From: Polyangiaceae bacterium | GTDB lineage: Bacteria; Myxococcota_A; Polyangia; Polyangiales; Polyangiaceae | Direction: 5' to 3' | Length of the DNA: 64,000 nt | NCBI GenBank assembly: GCA_947475525.1 | Contig: CANJMI010000003.1 | Location: 62,001-126,000, forward strand | Shown here: piece after piece, positions 29,234 through 37,814 of the stretch | Layout: every line of letters starts with the position of its first letter | How positions within the stretch are numbered: the first letter of the stretch is position 1 | Program-made: the position numbers and the translations under genes | Notes under the pieces: generated by a model | Seen by the model: only the letters and a program-made list of their open reading frames with translations | Database searches by the model: none | Told to the model about the DNA's origin: nothing

Positions 29234-30736
29234 TCAGTAGTAGCAGCGCAGGTGCTCCGTATAGCCGTTGTCGCTAACGGTGCCCCACAGGTGGTTCTTC
29301 CACGTGGCGCGCGTGGTCGAGACCGCGCACGTGTAATAGGCCTCCATCTTCGCAGTGCCGGTCAGCGATTGGCAGAAGCCGATGGTGTCGGAGTAAACCG
29401 AGTTCGTCCCGGACCACTGGGGCCCGCACGTGATGCCGTTGGGGAAGTAGAGTCCGGCCGTGTTCTTGAGGTCATCACACTCGGTATAAAGCGGGTTCGC
29501 GTTGTTGACCGACGAGCAGGTAACGGCTTGACCGTCGATGATCTGCGCGAGCTTGAAGGCGAACTGGCACACGCCACCCACGCACTTGGTCCCGCACACC
29601 TTGCCGCAGCCGCCGCAGTGGTTCACGTCGGTGCTGATGTCGATCTCGCAGCCGTCGGCCGCGTTCTTGTTGCAGTTTAGGAAGCTGCCGTTGCATGCGC
29701 CGAGCGTGCACGCGCTGTTGCTGCAGTACGCGCCAGCGTTTGGGAAGCCGCACACCGCGCCGCAGCTGCCGCAGTTGGCAGGGGCGAGCTTCGTGTCGAC
29801 GCATGCGCCGTCGCACTTGGTGGTGCCGCCGACGCACGAGAGCGCGCATATGCCCATGGTGCAGACTTGCCCGCCCGGGCACGCGTTGTCGCAGGCTCCG
29901 CAGTGGAGCGGGTCGACGTCGAGATGGACGCACACGTCCTTATTTTGCAGGTCCGTGCACTTCGCCGTGTCACCCGTGCAATCCGTCAGGCATTGGCTAT
30001 TTTGACAGACTTGCCCCTTTGGGCAGGCGTTGTCGCAGGCTCCGCAGTGGAGCGGGTCGAGCTTCGTGTCGACGCAGATGTCCATCATCGAGGGACCGCT
30101 GCCGCCCGCGCCGCCGGTGCCGGCCATCATGCCGCCCGCGCCGCCCGCGCCGACAGGCGCAACGGGCACGGCGCACACGGTCGTGCCCGCGACGCACACG
30201 GTTTTACAGACGCCGCTCACGCACGAAAAGCCAGCGTCGCACGCCACGTCGCAACTGCCGCAATGCTGCGGATCGACCAACGTATCGGCGCAGATCGGGC
30301 CGCCCATGGCCTCGCACTTGGTTGCGCCACCGGCACACTCGAGGGCGCACTTTCCGGCGGCGCAGACCTCGGCCGTGGCGCACTTTTCAGCGCACGCGCC
30401 ACAGTGATTGCGATCGACGAGGAAATCCGCGCAGACCGAAACGCCAGCGCCCCCGCCTGCACCATCGAGCGCGCATTTGTCACTGCCCTTCGGACAGCTG
30501 ACGTCGCAGCTTCCCGCGACGCACACCTTTCCGTCCGTGCACGCATTCCCACACGCCCCGCAGTTCGACGGGTCAAACCGCGGATCGACGCACGCGCCGA
30601 CGCAGAGCTTTTGCGGCAAGTTGCAAGAATCTCCGCCACCGCCCCCCGAAGTGTTCGACTCGGTCGTTTTGCAGGAAGCGGCGAGCAGCAGCGTCAAAGC
30701 CAAAAGGCCGACGGCGGTGCTAAGGAAATTCTTCAT
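29234..30736 (-). CDS. Stig1-like Cys-repeat lipoprotein
   Basis: A 500-residue lipoprotein (ATG at 30736, lipobox LAASC). Residues about 40-400 consist of some ten repeats of the form C-x-D-x-x-x-DP-x-x-CG-x-C-x-x-x-C-x-x-G-x-x-C-x-x-G-x-C, for example DPSNCGACGNACTDGKVC. This is the Stig1-like pattern widespread in myxobacterial surface proteins. A Gly/Ala/Met spacer interrupts the array at about 190-220. The last ~110 residues form a separate domain with paired cysteines. Probably a surface or adhesion protein stabilised by disulfides. A copy of a dispersed repeat lies just upstream (30771). Confidence 0.8.
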   Translation of the reverse strand: MKNFLSTAVGLLALTLLLAASCKTTESNTSGGGGGDSCNLPQKLCVGACVDPRFDPSNCGACGNACTDGKVCVAGSCDVSCPKGSDKCALDGAGGGAGVSVCADFLVDRNHCGACAEKCATAEVCAAGKCALECAGGATKCEAMGGPICADTLVDPQHCGSCDVACDAGFSCVSGVCKTVCVAGTTVCAVPVAPVGAGGAGGMMAGTGGAGGSGPSMMDICVDTKLDPLHCGACDNACPKGQVCQNSQCLTDCTGDTAKCTDLQNKDVCVHLDVDPLHCGACDNACPGGQVCTMGICALSCVGGTTKCDGACVDTKLAPANCGSCGAVCGFPNAGAYCSNSACTLGACNGSFLNCNKNAADGCEIDISTDVNHCGGCGKVCGTKCVGGVCQFAFKLAQIIDGQAVTCSSVNNANPLYTECDDLKNTAGLYFPNGITCGPQWSGTNSVYSDTIGFCQSLTGTAKMEAYYTCAVSTTRATWKNHLWGTVSDNGYTEHLRCYY

Positions 30737-30770
30737 AAATCCGCCGATCACGTACAGTATGCGAGGTCGG

Positions 30771-30829
30771 GCGGATAGTCCACGCAAGGCACAGGTTCCG
30801 GCGGGGCCGTCGGTCGGCGCGATGTTCGG
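30771..30829 (+). repeat. Dispersed ~59-bp repeat, copy A
   Basis: Begins GCGGATAGTCCACGCAAGG and ends GGCGCGATGTTCGG. About 80 percent identical by eye to copy C at 35633 and about 65 percent to copy B at 31230, all in the same orientation. In one frame all three read ADSP-x-K-x-x-x-P-x-G-x-x-VG. It lies 34 bp upstream of the minus-strand lipoprotein start. Confidence 0.7.
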
Positions 30830-30935
30830 CCTCTGCAAACTGCCTACAGTTCGCAGTATCGCAGCGAGGGCGTGCCCACGGCTTCGGGTGTGGGAACTCT
30901 CGGCGTAGTGTACGCCGCAGGCAAGTGACCGTGCC

Positions 30936-31023
30936 TCAACGCGCCGCTGCGATGCGCCCGAGGTACCGCGCCACTTCCGTCATGCCGTCGATACCAGCCT
31001 CGCGACCGACCGCGCTGTATTCT
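30936..31023 (-). pseudogene. Possible 3' remnant of a protein gene
   Basis: A short minus-strand stretch just after an in-frame TAA encodes a protein-like C-terminus, GREAGIDGMTEVARYLGRIA, ending in a stop at 30936-30938. Composition fits the high-GC coding sequence of the region, unlike the AT-rich DNA beside it. No start codon or body remains. Family unknown; low confidence. Confidence 0.3.
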
Positions 31024-31049
31024 TAGAGTTTTTGGGGGCGACCGGGCTA

Positions 31050-31199
31050 ATGGTTGGACTCAAACTCAACCCGATTTTAATAATTTCATCTTTAGGCCTT
31101 GGTCTTCTTATGTTGTGTGGCGTTGTGGTGAGGTTGAAGTTGAAAGATAGTATCTGGATTTCTTCGCCAGCTATTTTTTACATGTTCTTGAATATGTAA
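31050..31199 (+). CDS. Possible 49-residue membrane peptide in AT-rich island
   Basis: An ATG-to-TAA frame in a strikingly AT-rich stretch (about 31060-31215). It encodes MVGLKLNPILIISSLGLGLL, then MLCGVVVRLKLKDSIWI and a second hydrophobic end: one strong transmembrane helix plus a weaker hydrophobic tail. A G-rich tract 8-12 nt upstream could act as ribosome-binding site. Codon use is completely unlike the neighbours, so this is either foreign DNA or a chance frame in non-coding DNA. It lies between repeat copies A and B. Confidence 0.35.
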   Translation: MVGLKLNPILIISSLGLGLLMLCGVVVRLKLKDSIWISSPAIFYMFLNM

Positions 31200-31229
31200 A
31201 TATTCGTTGCGTCAATAAGGTAGTTGCGC

Positions 31230-31285
31230 GCGGATAGTCCAAGCAAGGTGCATGTCCCCCGGGGGCTCTTGGTCGGCCGTGACCG
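31230..31285 (+). repeat. Dispersed ~59-bp repeat, copy B
   Basis: The most diverged copy: begins GCGGATAGTCCAAGCAAGG and keeps the CTTGGTCGGC block. Its 3' end has drifted from copies A and C. Together with copy A it brackets the AT-rich island; 100 bp downstream the DUF1592-type gene starts. Confidence 0.6.
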
Positions 31286-31384
31286 CAGTGCGCCGTAGAC
31301 GCGGCACGCTCGCGTCTGTTAGGCATTGGCGTCCCGCTGATCGTTGGCAAAGGGGAGCGCGCTCCCCCTAGGACTGGAGCCCCC

Positions 31385-34078
31385 ATGCGTCGCGTCGTCG
31401 CCCCCCTCGTTCTCACGGTCGCAGCTGTTGCATTTGCTTCCTGCGGCGCTGACGGGGAAAGCGGAGAAAGCGGCACGCCGCCGACCCCGTGTGACACTGC
31501 TGCCGCCGCCATTCCGTTCATCGAGACGAGCTGCGCCATCGCGCCTTGTCATCTCCCCGGCCTGCAGTTTCCCGATCTCACCCGCGCCGGCCTCGCCAAG
31601 TTGCCCGGGATGAAGAGCAAGCGCAACGGTACGCTGCTCCTCACCAATGGAGACCCCGCGGCGAGCTTTCTCTACCGAAAGGTCAGCGAAGGACTCGGCG
31701 GGGATGACGGCGCGCTGATGCCGCTTGGCAGCAAAGTGCCGCGCGACGAAGCGAAAAACATATCCGACTGGATCCTGCAAGGGGCACCCACCGATTGCGA
31801 CATCCCGCTACAAGACCAGCCGCCCGTCGCCGATCCGAACTCGCTCGACCAGGGCGCGCTCTTCACGTGCAACGCACCGACCGTGGACAGCTCGCCCGAG
31901 CGCTTGCGCCGCGTGGGGAGGCGAGAGTGGACCCATTCAGTCGTCAAGCCGGATGCCGACACGAACAGCAACTCGATCGCCCGTGACAACCCGCTCGTCA
32001 CTCCGAGGAACCTTCAGTACTCGACCTTCACGCGCGGCGTATCGATCGACGAGGCCACCCTCGATCTCTTCATGCTGGCGTTGCCCGAGGCTCCGGCGCT
32101 GTGGACCAAGCGCAACGCAGACCAGGACATCCCGAACGGCTTTTCCTCGGGGACAGACACCTGGAGCGTTTACAGCAACCCCGCGCTGAACTGCATGCTG
32201 GGTACGGCAATGCTCGAGGCGGCAACGATGACTACCGACTGCATCGACACCTACGTGGACACACTCCTTCGCCACGGCGTCCTCTTCCGCACGCCCACCG
32301 ATGGCGAGCGCACGCGCCTGACGACGCTGCTCACGGAGACCCTCAAAAAGGAGGACCCCACCGATTCGCTTCGTCGCCGCAAGACCCTGCACCACGTCGG
32401 CCAAGCTGCGTTTCTGATGGGTGGCGCGCTCTTCCGCTCCGAGGCCGGCGAGCCCATTGTTGGGGATCCGGCCGGACGGCGTCGCCTGACGCCTGACGAG
32501 CTCGCCTTGGCGCTCGGCAACGTGCTCGACAGCCACCCCGTCGGCTCGCCGTTGCCAGTCAAATTGCGACTGGGCGACCCCGATGACGTCGACGCATTGG
32601 GACTCGCGGCCGCCGAAAAGCAAAGCCTCGGGCTCCTCGGGCGCCTCGGGCTGATTCGCGCGAAGGCCGACCTAGGCGAGGAGATTTACAGCCCGGCGGT
32701 GATTCACGAGATCTTCGAGAAATACCAGGGCGGAAAGTCGCCGTACCGCCACGATCTCGACAACCTGAGCCAAAAGATCTCCTACAGCGGAAAGGATGAA
32801 AAGCCCGGAACCGCCGACGACGTCTTCATCCGAGGCGAGTATTGGGTCGGTGATCGCGTCCAAGAATTTTTTCGCGAGTGGCTCGACTACAAGGCGGCGA
32901 ATACGTCGTTCAAGGACCACCCCGGCTCGACCAGTCAGTGGCACGTCCCCGACACCAAGCCCGACCGTTACGAGGACACCAATAGGGGGTACACTAACCT
33001 CCAAAATGGTTTCTACGGCCACGAGTCAACGCTGGTCGAACAGCTCGACGACACGGTCGCTCGTGCGGTCGTCGAGAGCCACGCCAATGGCAAGGCCAAC
33101 GGCACGAATGTCTTCCACGAGCTGATGACCACGCGGATGTGGCGCTTGCCTTCGAACGTGGTCAATACCAATGAAATAAAGTGTACGGACAACAGCGGAT
33201 GCGAGACGTGCATGCCGCTCGAGCCGAACATGCCGAACGTAAAAAGGTATTGTTTGGACAGCACCGGCGTTACCACACGGGAGTGTAAGACGGACAGCCA
33301 GTGCTACTCTCGCTGCACCACGCTCGGGCTCTGCGGCAGCAGCATCAGCTCCAACACCACCACCACCCTTCGGCCCTACAACCTGACCGGGAACATCGAG
33401 CATACGAGCGAAGCACGCTGGCACGAGATGCCCCTCAACGAGCGCCGCGGCGTGCTGACCCACCCGGCCTGGCTCGGTGCGCACGGCGGCAACTTTCAAG
33501 ACGACGCGAGCGCAGTTGGGCGCGGCCGCTGGATCCGCGAGAACCTGTTCTGCGAGTCGGTGCCTGGGCTCGAACTCGTCATGGTCGAAGCCAAGCTCAT
33601 CGCGAGCGACTCGACGCGCTCGGCACGTGACCGCCTGGTCACCAGCGTCGAGAACGAAGTCACCTGCATGGGCTGCCACAGCAAGATGAACTCGCTCGGC
33701 TATCCGTTCGAGATCTACAACCACGCAGGGTTCGTGCGCACCTGGGATCACATCGCCGAACCGCCTGACAACCAGGGCGAGCCCGACGGGCGCACGACAA
33801 TCGACAACCTGCCCGACACCGTGATGAACACGGACTTCACGAGCGCGCTCGACTTCATCGATGCCATCGCCGACTCGCCTTACGCGCGGCGCTGCTTCAT
33901 TCGCCAGGCGTTTCGGTTTTTCATGGGGCGCGACGAGGTGTTGAGCGACGCCTGCACGCTGACCGCAATGGAGGCGGCGCTCAACAGCGATGGCTCGTTC
34001 TTCTCGATGCTCGAGGTCCTGGTGGGCAGCGAATCGTTCCAGTACCGCTCGGATGCAAGCGAAGGAGGCACGCGATGA
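31385..34078 (+). CDS. DUF1588/DUF1585 cytochrome-like lipoprotein
   Basis: An 897-residue exported protein of the DUF1592/DUF1588/DUF1585 family, with signal peptide and lipobox AFASC (Cys20). An N-terminal c-type-cytochrome-like segment has CAIAPCH (a widened C-x4-CH site) and a distal Met region. Downstream lies the DUF1588 block (RRGVLTHPAWLGAHG, RWIRENLFCE) with a canonical heme-like CMGCH in VTCMGCHSKMNSLGYPFE. The C-terminal DUF1585 block has RCFIRQAFRFFMGRDE. Extra Cys-rich loops occur at about 610-660. Such proteins are paired with DUF1552 proteins, here directly downstream with an ATGA overlap. Redox function is inferred from the heme motif; the substrate is unknown. Confidence 0.85.
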   Translation: MRRVVAPLVLTVAAVAFASCGADGESGESGTPPTPCDTAAAAIPFIETSCAIAPCHLPGLQFPDLTRAGLAKLPGMKSKRNGTLLLTNGDPAASFLYRKVSEGLGGDDGALMPLGSKVPRDEAKNISDWILQGAPTDCDIPLQDQPPVADPNSLDQGALFTCNAPTVDSSPERLRRVGRREWTHSVVKPDADTNSNSIARDNPLVTPRNLQYSTFTRGVSIDEATLDLFMLALPEAPALWTKRNADQDIPNGFSSGTDTWSVYSNPALNCMLGTAMLEAATMTTDCIDTYVDTLLRHGVLFRTPTDGERTRLTTLLTETLKKEDPTDSLRRRKTLHHVGQAAFLMGGALFRSEAGEPIVGDPAGRRRLTPDELALALGNVLDSHPVGSPLPVKLRLGDPDDVDALGLAAAEKQSLGLLGRLGLIRAKADLGEEIYSPAVIHEIFEKYQGGKSPYRHDLDNLSQKISYSGKDEKPGTADDVFIRGEYWVGDRVQEFFREWLDYKAANTSFKDHPGSTSQWHVPDTKPDRYEDTNRGYTNLQNGFYGHESTLVEQLDDTVARAVVESHANGKANGTNVFHELMTTRMWRLPSNVVNTNEIKCTDNSGCETCMPLEPNMPNVKRYCLDSTGVTTRECKTDSQCYSRCTTLGLCGSSISSNTTTTLRPYNLTGNIEHTSEARWHEMPLNERRGVLTHPAWLGAHGGNFQDDASAVGRGRWIRENLFCESVPGLELVMVEAKLIASDSTRSARDRLVTSVENEVTCMGCHSKMNSLGYPFEIYNHAGFVRTWDHIAEPPDNQGEPDGRTTIDNLPDTVMNTDFTSALDFIDAIADSPYARRCFIRQAFRFFMGRDEVLSDACTLTAMEAALNSDGSFFSMLEVLVGSESFQYRSDASEGGTR

Positions 34079-35622
34079 ACACGCCGAAGAGCCACAAACG
34101 ATTGGGGACGTTCTCACGCCGCAAGTTGCTGGCAGGCCTCGGTGCCGGCACGGCGCTCCTCGCGCCCGTGGTCGGACGAATCGCGAGCGCCGCGGACGAG
34201 AAGATCCGCCGCTTCGTCATCGTGCTCGAGGGCAACGGCTTCGAGCCGGTCACGATGCTCGGTGATTCGGCCCGCGCGGCGATAAACAAGACGCTCGGGG
34301 ACGACCCGCTCGCCGACAACGCGCGCTGGTGGAGTTCAGCTTACAAGCACGAGGAGCTGCTCGAAGTGGATGTGATGGATGACCTCAAGACGGCGAAGGC
34401 GCTCTCACCGCTCGCGGCGGGCCCGGGCGCGGACTCGCTCATCGACAAGGCGGCAGTGATCCTGGGGCTTTCGTCGAGGGTTTCGGGCGGTGGCCACTCG
34501 GCCGAGCACGGTGCGCTGAGTTCGTCGCGTTCGGTCGGCGGCGTCCCCGGCGGCCCAACCATCGACAGCGTCCTCGGCGCCTTCCCGGCCGTTCGGGGCG
34601 AGACACCCTACGATGTGCTTCGCCTCGGCGTCGGGACCGACCCGGGTCGGCCGGTGGACTTCATGACATGCGCTTACGACAAAGGGAAAGCCGCGCCGAT
34701 GATGCTGCAGCCCCATGCCGCGTTAGCCGCGCTCTTCGGCTCGGTGGGGGACAAGTTACAGAAGGCCGAGTTCGCCAGGCGCGGAGAGTTGCTGGACTAC
34801 GCACTTGCCGACGTCGCCGAGGCACTTAAACCACTCAAGGCCGGCTCCGAACCAAGAGCCAAGCTCGAGGCCTACCGCGCGTCGCTCACTCTACTGAAGC
34901 AGCGCCAGACAACGATGCTCGGGCTCGAAAATGAGCTGAGCGAAGCTCTCGCAACGGCCGCCCCGCAGTTGCCGGATTTGGAGTCAGACAACCTGGAATT
35001 GAAGGGGCCTCTTGCGACCTTCGCCGCGCAAATGGACATCGCCACCGCGGCACTGATTGGCGGGCTCACGCGCGTTTGTGTAATCGGCTGCGCGACCGGC
35101 AATGACTTCAACGTCACGTACCCCCCGAGTGTATTCGTTATCGACAAGGCGCAAGACGGTGAGGTTAAAGAATCGGTCGACGAGTCCGTCAGACGCCACG
35201 ATCTCGAGCACATCTCGTCCGAGGACCCGCACGCGGTATTGGCCCTCCACAAAGCCACTCGGGCGCAGGTCACCGCGATTGCAAAGATGGCCCGGCTCCT
35301 CGCCTCGACGCCTGAGCCGGGCGGCAATGGCGGCACCATGCTCGACAACACCGTCATCGTGTACGTCGGCGACAACGGCGAGCAGCATCACTCCACTGGG
35401 ACCGAGTTCCCCGTGCTGCTCATCGGCGGCGAGAAGATGGGCCTGAAGACCGGCGGGCGCACACTCGTGTATCCCGGTATCTCATCGGGAAAACACCGGC
35501 AGCTCTCGAATCTGTGGAACACGCTCGGCCACCTCGCCGGCCACACGGAATTGAACGAGTTCGGCACTGAGGGAGCGACCCGCATGGCAACGGGCGCGCT
35601 CACGGAGTTGATGGACGGCTGA
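34075..35622 (+). CDS. DUF1552 protein with Tat-like signal
   Basis: A 515-residue exported protein of the DUF1552 family, related to alkaline-phosphatase-like DUF1501 proteins. The N-terminus carries a twin-arginine-type signal (FSRRKLLAGLGAGTALLAP, ending IASA). The mature part has RRFVIVLEGNGFEP, the GHSAEHGALSS loop and a late VIVYVGDNGEQHHSTGTEFP, features seen in this family. Twin-arginine export suggests folding, and perhaps cofactor loading, before secretion. It is coupled to the upstream cytochrome-like gene by a 4-bp overlap, so the products probably act together outside the cytoplasm. Confidence 0.85.
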   Translation: MNTPKSHKRLGTFSRRKLLAGLGAGTALLAPVVGRIASAADEKIRRFVIVLEGNGFEPVTMLGDSARAAINKTLGDDPLADNARWWSSAYKHEELLEVDVMDDLKTAKALSPLAAGPGADSLIDKAAVILGLSSRVSGGGHSAEHGALSSSRSVGGVPGGPTIDSVLGAFPAVRGETPYDVLRLGVGTDPGRPVDFMTCAYDKGKAAPMMLQPHAALAALFGSVGDKLQKAEFARRGELLDYALADVAEALKPLKAGSEPRAKLEAYRASLTLLKQRQTTMLGLENELSEALATAAPQLPDLESDNLELKGPLATFAAQMDIATAALIGGLTRVCVIGCATGNDFNVTYPPSVFVIDKAQDGEVKESVDESVRRHDLEHISSEDPHAVLALHKATRAQVTAIAKMARLLASTPEPGGNGGTMLDNTVIVYVGDNGEQHHSTGTEFPVLLIGGEKMGLKTGGRTLVYPGISSGKHRQLSNLWNTLGHLAGHTELNEFGTEGATRMATGALTELMDG

Positions 35623-35632
35623 TTCTTCGGCG

Positions 35633-35691
35633 GCGGACAGCCCAAGCAAGCCGCACTTTCCGGCGGGGCCCTTGGTCGGCGCGATGTTCGG
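35633..35691 (+). repeat. Dispersed ~59-bp repeat, copy C
   Basis: Begins GCGGACAGCCCAAGCAAGC and ends GGCGCGATGTTCGG, close to copy A. It starts 11 bp after the stop of the DUF1552 gene. The frame ADSPSKPHFPAGPLVGAMFG runs on to a TAG at about 35705. Confidence 0.7.
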
Positions 35692-35718
35692 AGTGGGCGC
35701 GATGTAGGTTCGCGCCGC

Positions 35719-36885
35719 TCAGCGCCCCTCGTGGAGGGGTGCCTCGACGGGGAGCTGAATCCGGAACGTGAGGTCGTGGTCGTACGTTCGGACAAACAGC
35801 GTCCCGTCCTTCAGAACGAGCTGCGCCGGGCCGCTTGACAAGGCGACACGCGCCGCCGTCTTGCCCGTCGCGCGGTCGAGCACGAACAGCGCATCGGGCT
35901 CGGCCGTGAACCCGTAACCGCAAAGGATCCAGTCACCGATCACGAGAAAATTCTCAGCATTCGAGACGAGCGACGCGCTCTGCCAGAGCAACTCGCCGCT
36001 GCGCAGATCGACGGCCGAGACGAAGGCGTTCTTGCCGCCCGAGCTCTTCGCGTAGGTGGAGTGCCCCGTCGCGACGTAGAGCACGTCGTCGTGGACTTCG
36101 GCCCAGGACACGTTCTGCTCGACGAAAGGCTCGGCACCCGGCTCGGTGAACGACGCGCGCGCCCAAGCCGCGAAATCGAAGACCTCGCTCGGACGGTTCG
36201 CCGCATCGAGGACCGCGACGCGCTGACCGCCTCTCCAGTCGCGTCCGAGCACGAGCGTCGTGTGCAGCGCGCTCTTATGGCCCCAGAGGACGAGCCAGCT
36301 ATCGACCCGCACCGGGAGCCCGACCGGGACGTCGCCGCCTCCAACGGGGCGCGGGCCGATGAACCCATGGCGCACGAGGCCGTTGCTCTGGAACCACGCT
36401 TCGGTGTCCGTGATGCCGTTGCGCCGTTTGGAGAGCTGGACAAGCCGCGGTGGCGGGCTCGGCGTCGGCGCAAGCCCCGAGCGCGTGAAGGCCGCGAACG
36501 GCGGGCTCGGGAGGATGCGCGGAGTGCGGCTCGCGAGCGTTTCACCGAGCGTTTTATCGAGTATTGCGGCGTGGCGCTTCGGCTCGCGGTCGCTTGCACC
36601 CGCGCACTCGGGAGCCCCGACATCGTTGAGGTGGTGTGGGCAATCTGGCGCGACGGAAGATGGGGTCGATGTCGCGAGCGAGGCCACCGCGCTGGGAGTC
36701 ACGAGCACCGTCGAGGTCGATGGTGCCTGGGCCGCGACGTTCGGAGATGCGGTCACGACGAGAGGGGCTTCGACGGTGGGCGGAGAGCCACAACCCACGA
36801 GCGCGAAGATGCCGAGACAGGAGGCGAACCAACACTGAAAGAACCGCGGTCGTGCGAGGAGCGGTGCGCAAGGCGGCATGCTCAT
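35719..36885 (-). CDS. Lipoprotein with PQQ-like beta-propeller repeats
   Basis: A 388-residue lipoprotein: signal peptide with lipobox ALVGC (Cys32), then a long Thr/Ser/Pro/Val-rich linker. The C-terminal half contains repeats of the PQQ/WD type, such as AFVSAVDLRSGELLWQSASL and ALFVLDRATGKTAARVAL, which match the blade pattern of beta-propellers. The propeller seems incomplete (three or four recognisable blades), so it may be divergent. A second ATG two codons in is equally possible. Surface or periplasmic; partner unknown. Confidence 0.7.
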   Translation of the reverse strand: MSMPPCAPLLARPRFFQCWFASCLGIFALVGCGSPPTVEAPLVVTASPNVAAQAPSTSTVLVTPSAVASLATSTPSSVAPDCPHHLNDVGAPECAGASDREPKRHAAILDKTLGETLASRTPRILPSPPFAAFTRSGLAPTPSPPPRLVQLSKRRNGITDTEAWFQSNGLVRHGFIGPRPVGGGDVPVGLPVRVDSWLVLWGHKSALHTTLVLGRDWRGGQRVAVLDAANRPSEVFDFAAWARASFTEPGAEPFVEQNVSWAEVHDDVLYVATGHSTYAKSSGGKNAFVSAVDLRSGELLWQSASLVSNAENFLVIGDWILCGYGFTAEPDALFVLDRATGKTAARVALSSGPAQLVLKDGTLFVRTYDHDLTFRIQLPVEAPLHEGR

Positions 36886-36996
36886 CGTCTACACGAGGAC
36901 ATCGCCCGCTCCCAGACCAACGCACATTCGCTAAGAATGGGACGCTCGGCCGAAGGCACCCGAGACGCTTTTCACCGGCGACGAAGCGTGCCGCCT

Positions 36997-37497
36997 TCAG
37001 TTGCCGTTGCCGACGCACGACGCGCCGCTGATGCAGGACTGGAAGGCACCGCAGGCGCCCATCGCGCACTCCTTCACCTTGTCGAGCTGAGCACCGTCGC
37101 AGTCCAGAAAATCGCCGGAACACGTCGGCTTGCAGGTGGCGGGCGACGTACCGTTGCAGGTCTGCAGTTTCGCGCAGAACGCGTCGCACGCTCCGGTGAT
37201 ATCGAGTGGCCCGCCCGTGCTTGAGCTCGCCGAGGCACTGCTCGCGGAGGCACTGCTCGCGGAGGCACTGCTCGCGGAGGCACTGCTCGCGGACGTTGAG
37301 TCCGCCGTCGAACCTCCAGCGCTCCCTGTCGATGCTGCCCCACCCGCACCGCCAGCCCCGGACGTCGCTTGCCCACCGCCAGCGCCCGTCGCGGTCGAAC
37401 TCGTCGCGAGGGTCGTCGAGTCCCCGCCGTCTCCGCCGCCGGTAGCGCACGCAACGACCGAAACGACGACCAAAGAAGCGAGGGCGAGAGTCCGCAT
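36997..37497 (-). CDS. Small Cys-rich lipoprotein with Ala-Ser repeats
   Basis: A 166-residue lipoprotein with lipobox VSVVAC (Cys17). The linker is low-complexity Gly/Ser/Thr/Ala and includes SASSA repeats encoded by 15-bp tandem units. A compact C-terminal domain (about 100-166) has eight cysteines: CDAFCAKLQTCNGTSPATC then CSGDFLDC, CAMGACGAFQSC and a final SC. This architecture, tether plus disulfide knob, recurs in neighbouring genes. Function unknown. Confidence 0.75.
   Translation of the reverse strand: MRTLALASLVVVSVVACATGGGDGGDSTTLATSSTATGAGGGQATSGAGGAGGAASTGSAGGSTADSTSASSASASSASASSASASSASASSSTGGPLDITGACDAFCAKLQTCNGTSPATCKPTCSGDFLDCDGAQLDKVKECAMGACGAFQSCISGASCVGNGN
37226..37300 (-). 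repeat. 15-bp tandem repeat in lipoprotein linker
   Basis: Unit CTCGCGGAGGCACTG on the plus strand: three perfect copies (37241-37285), one near-perfect copy before them and a degenerate one after. It encodes the SASSA repeats of the lipoprotein linker. The near identity suggests recent expansion by slippage. Confidence 0.85.
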
Positions 37498-37814
37498 AGT
37501 CCCGCAAACCTCCCAGTTCAGCGCTCGTGCGTCAACGCGCTCTTGCGACGCGTCCTCCGCGAGCGCGCAAGACTCTGCGCTTCACCGCGACCCACATGCG
37601 CCGGGGCACCACCACCGTGAAGGGCCCGAAGAGCTCGCCTTTAGGGCCGTGTCTTCAGTTCGCCGAGAACCCTGGCAGAGTGGGCCATGACGTGTCAGTA
37701 AAGAGTTGGCGTATTGCGCGAGAACCTCGGCAAGTGCCTTAGCGGAGGCGGCTACACGAGCTGCTCTCACGCCAGGAAACTCGGCCTATCCGACTTCAGA
37801 TACTGCAAAAAAAA
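37498..37814. other. Intergenic region, no gene seen
   Basis: A 317-bp gap between two divergent lipoprotein genes. I see no convincing coding frame, RNA or terminator. It must hold the divergent promoters of both genes; an A8 tract lies at 37807-37814 directly before the downstream GTG. Confidence 0.5.

Noticed and set aside
37226-37300. CRISPR-like array
   Set aside because: 15-bp units have no spacers and lie in a lipoprotein linker; the same holds for the hflX repeats.
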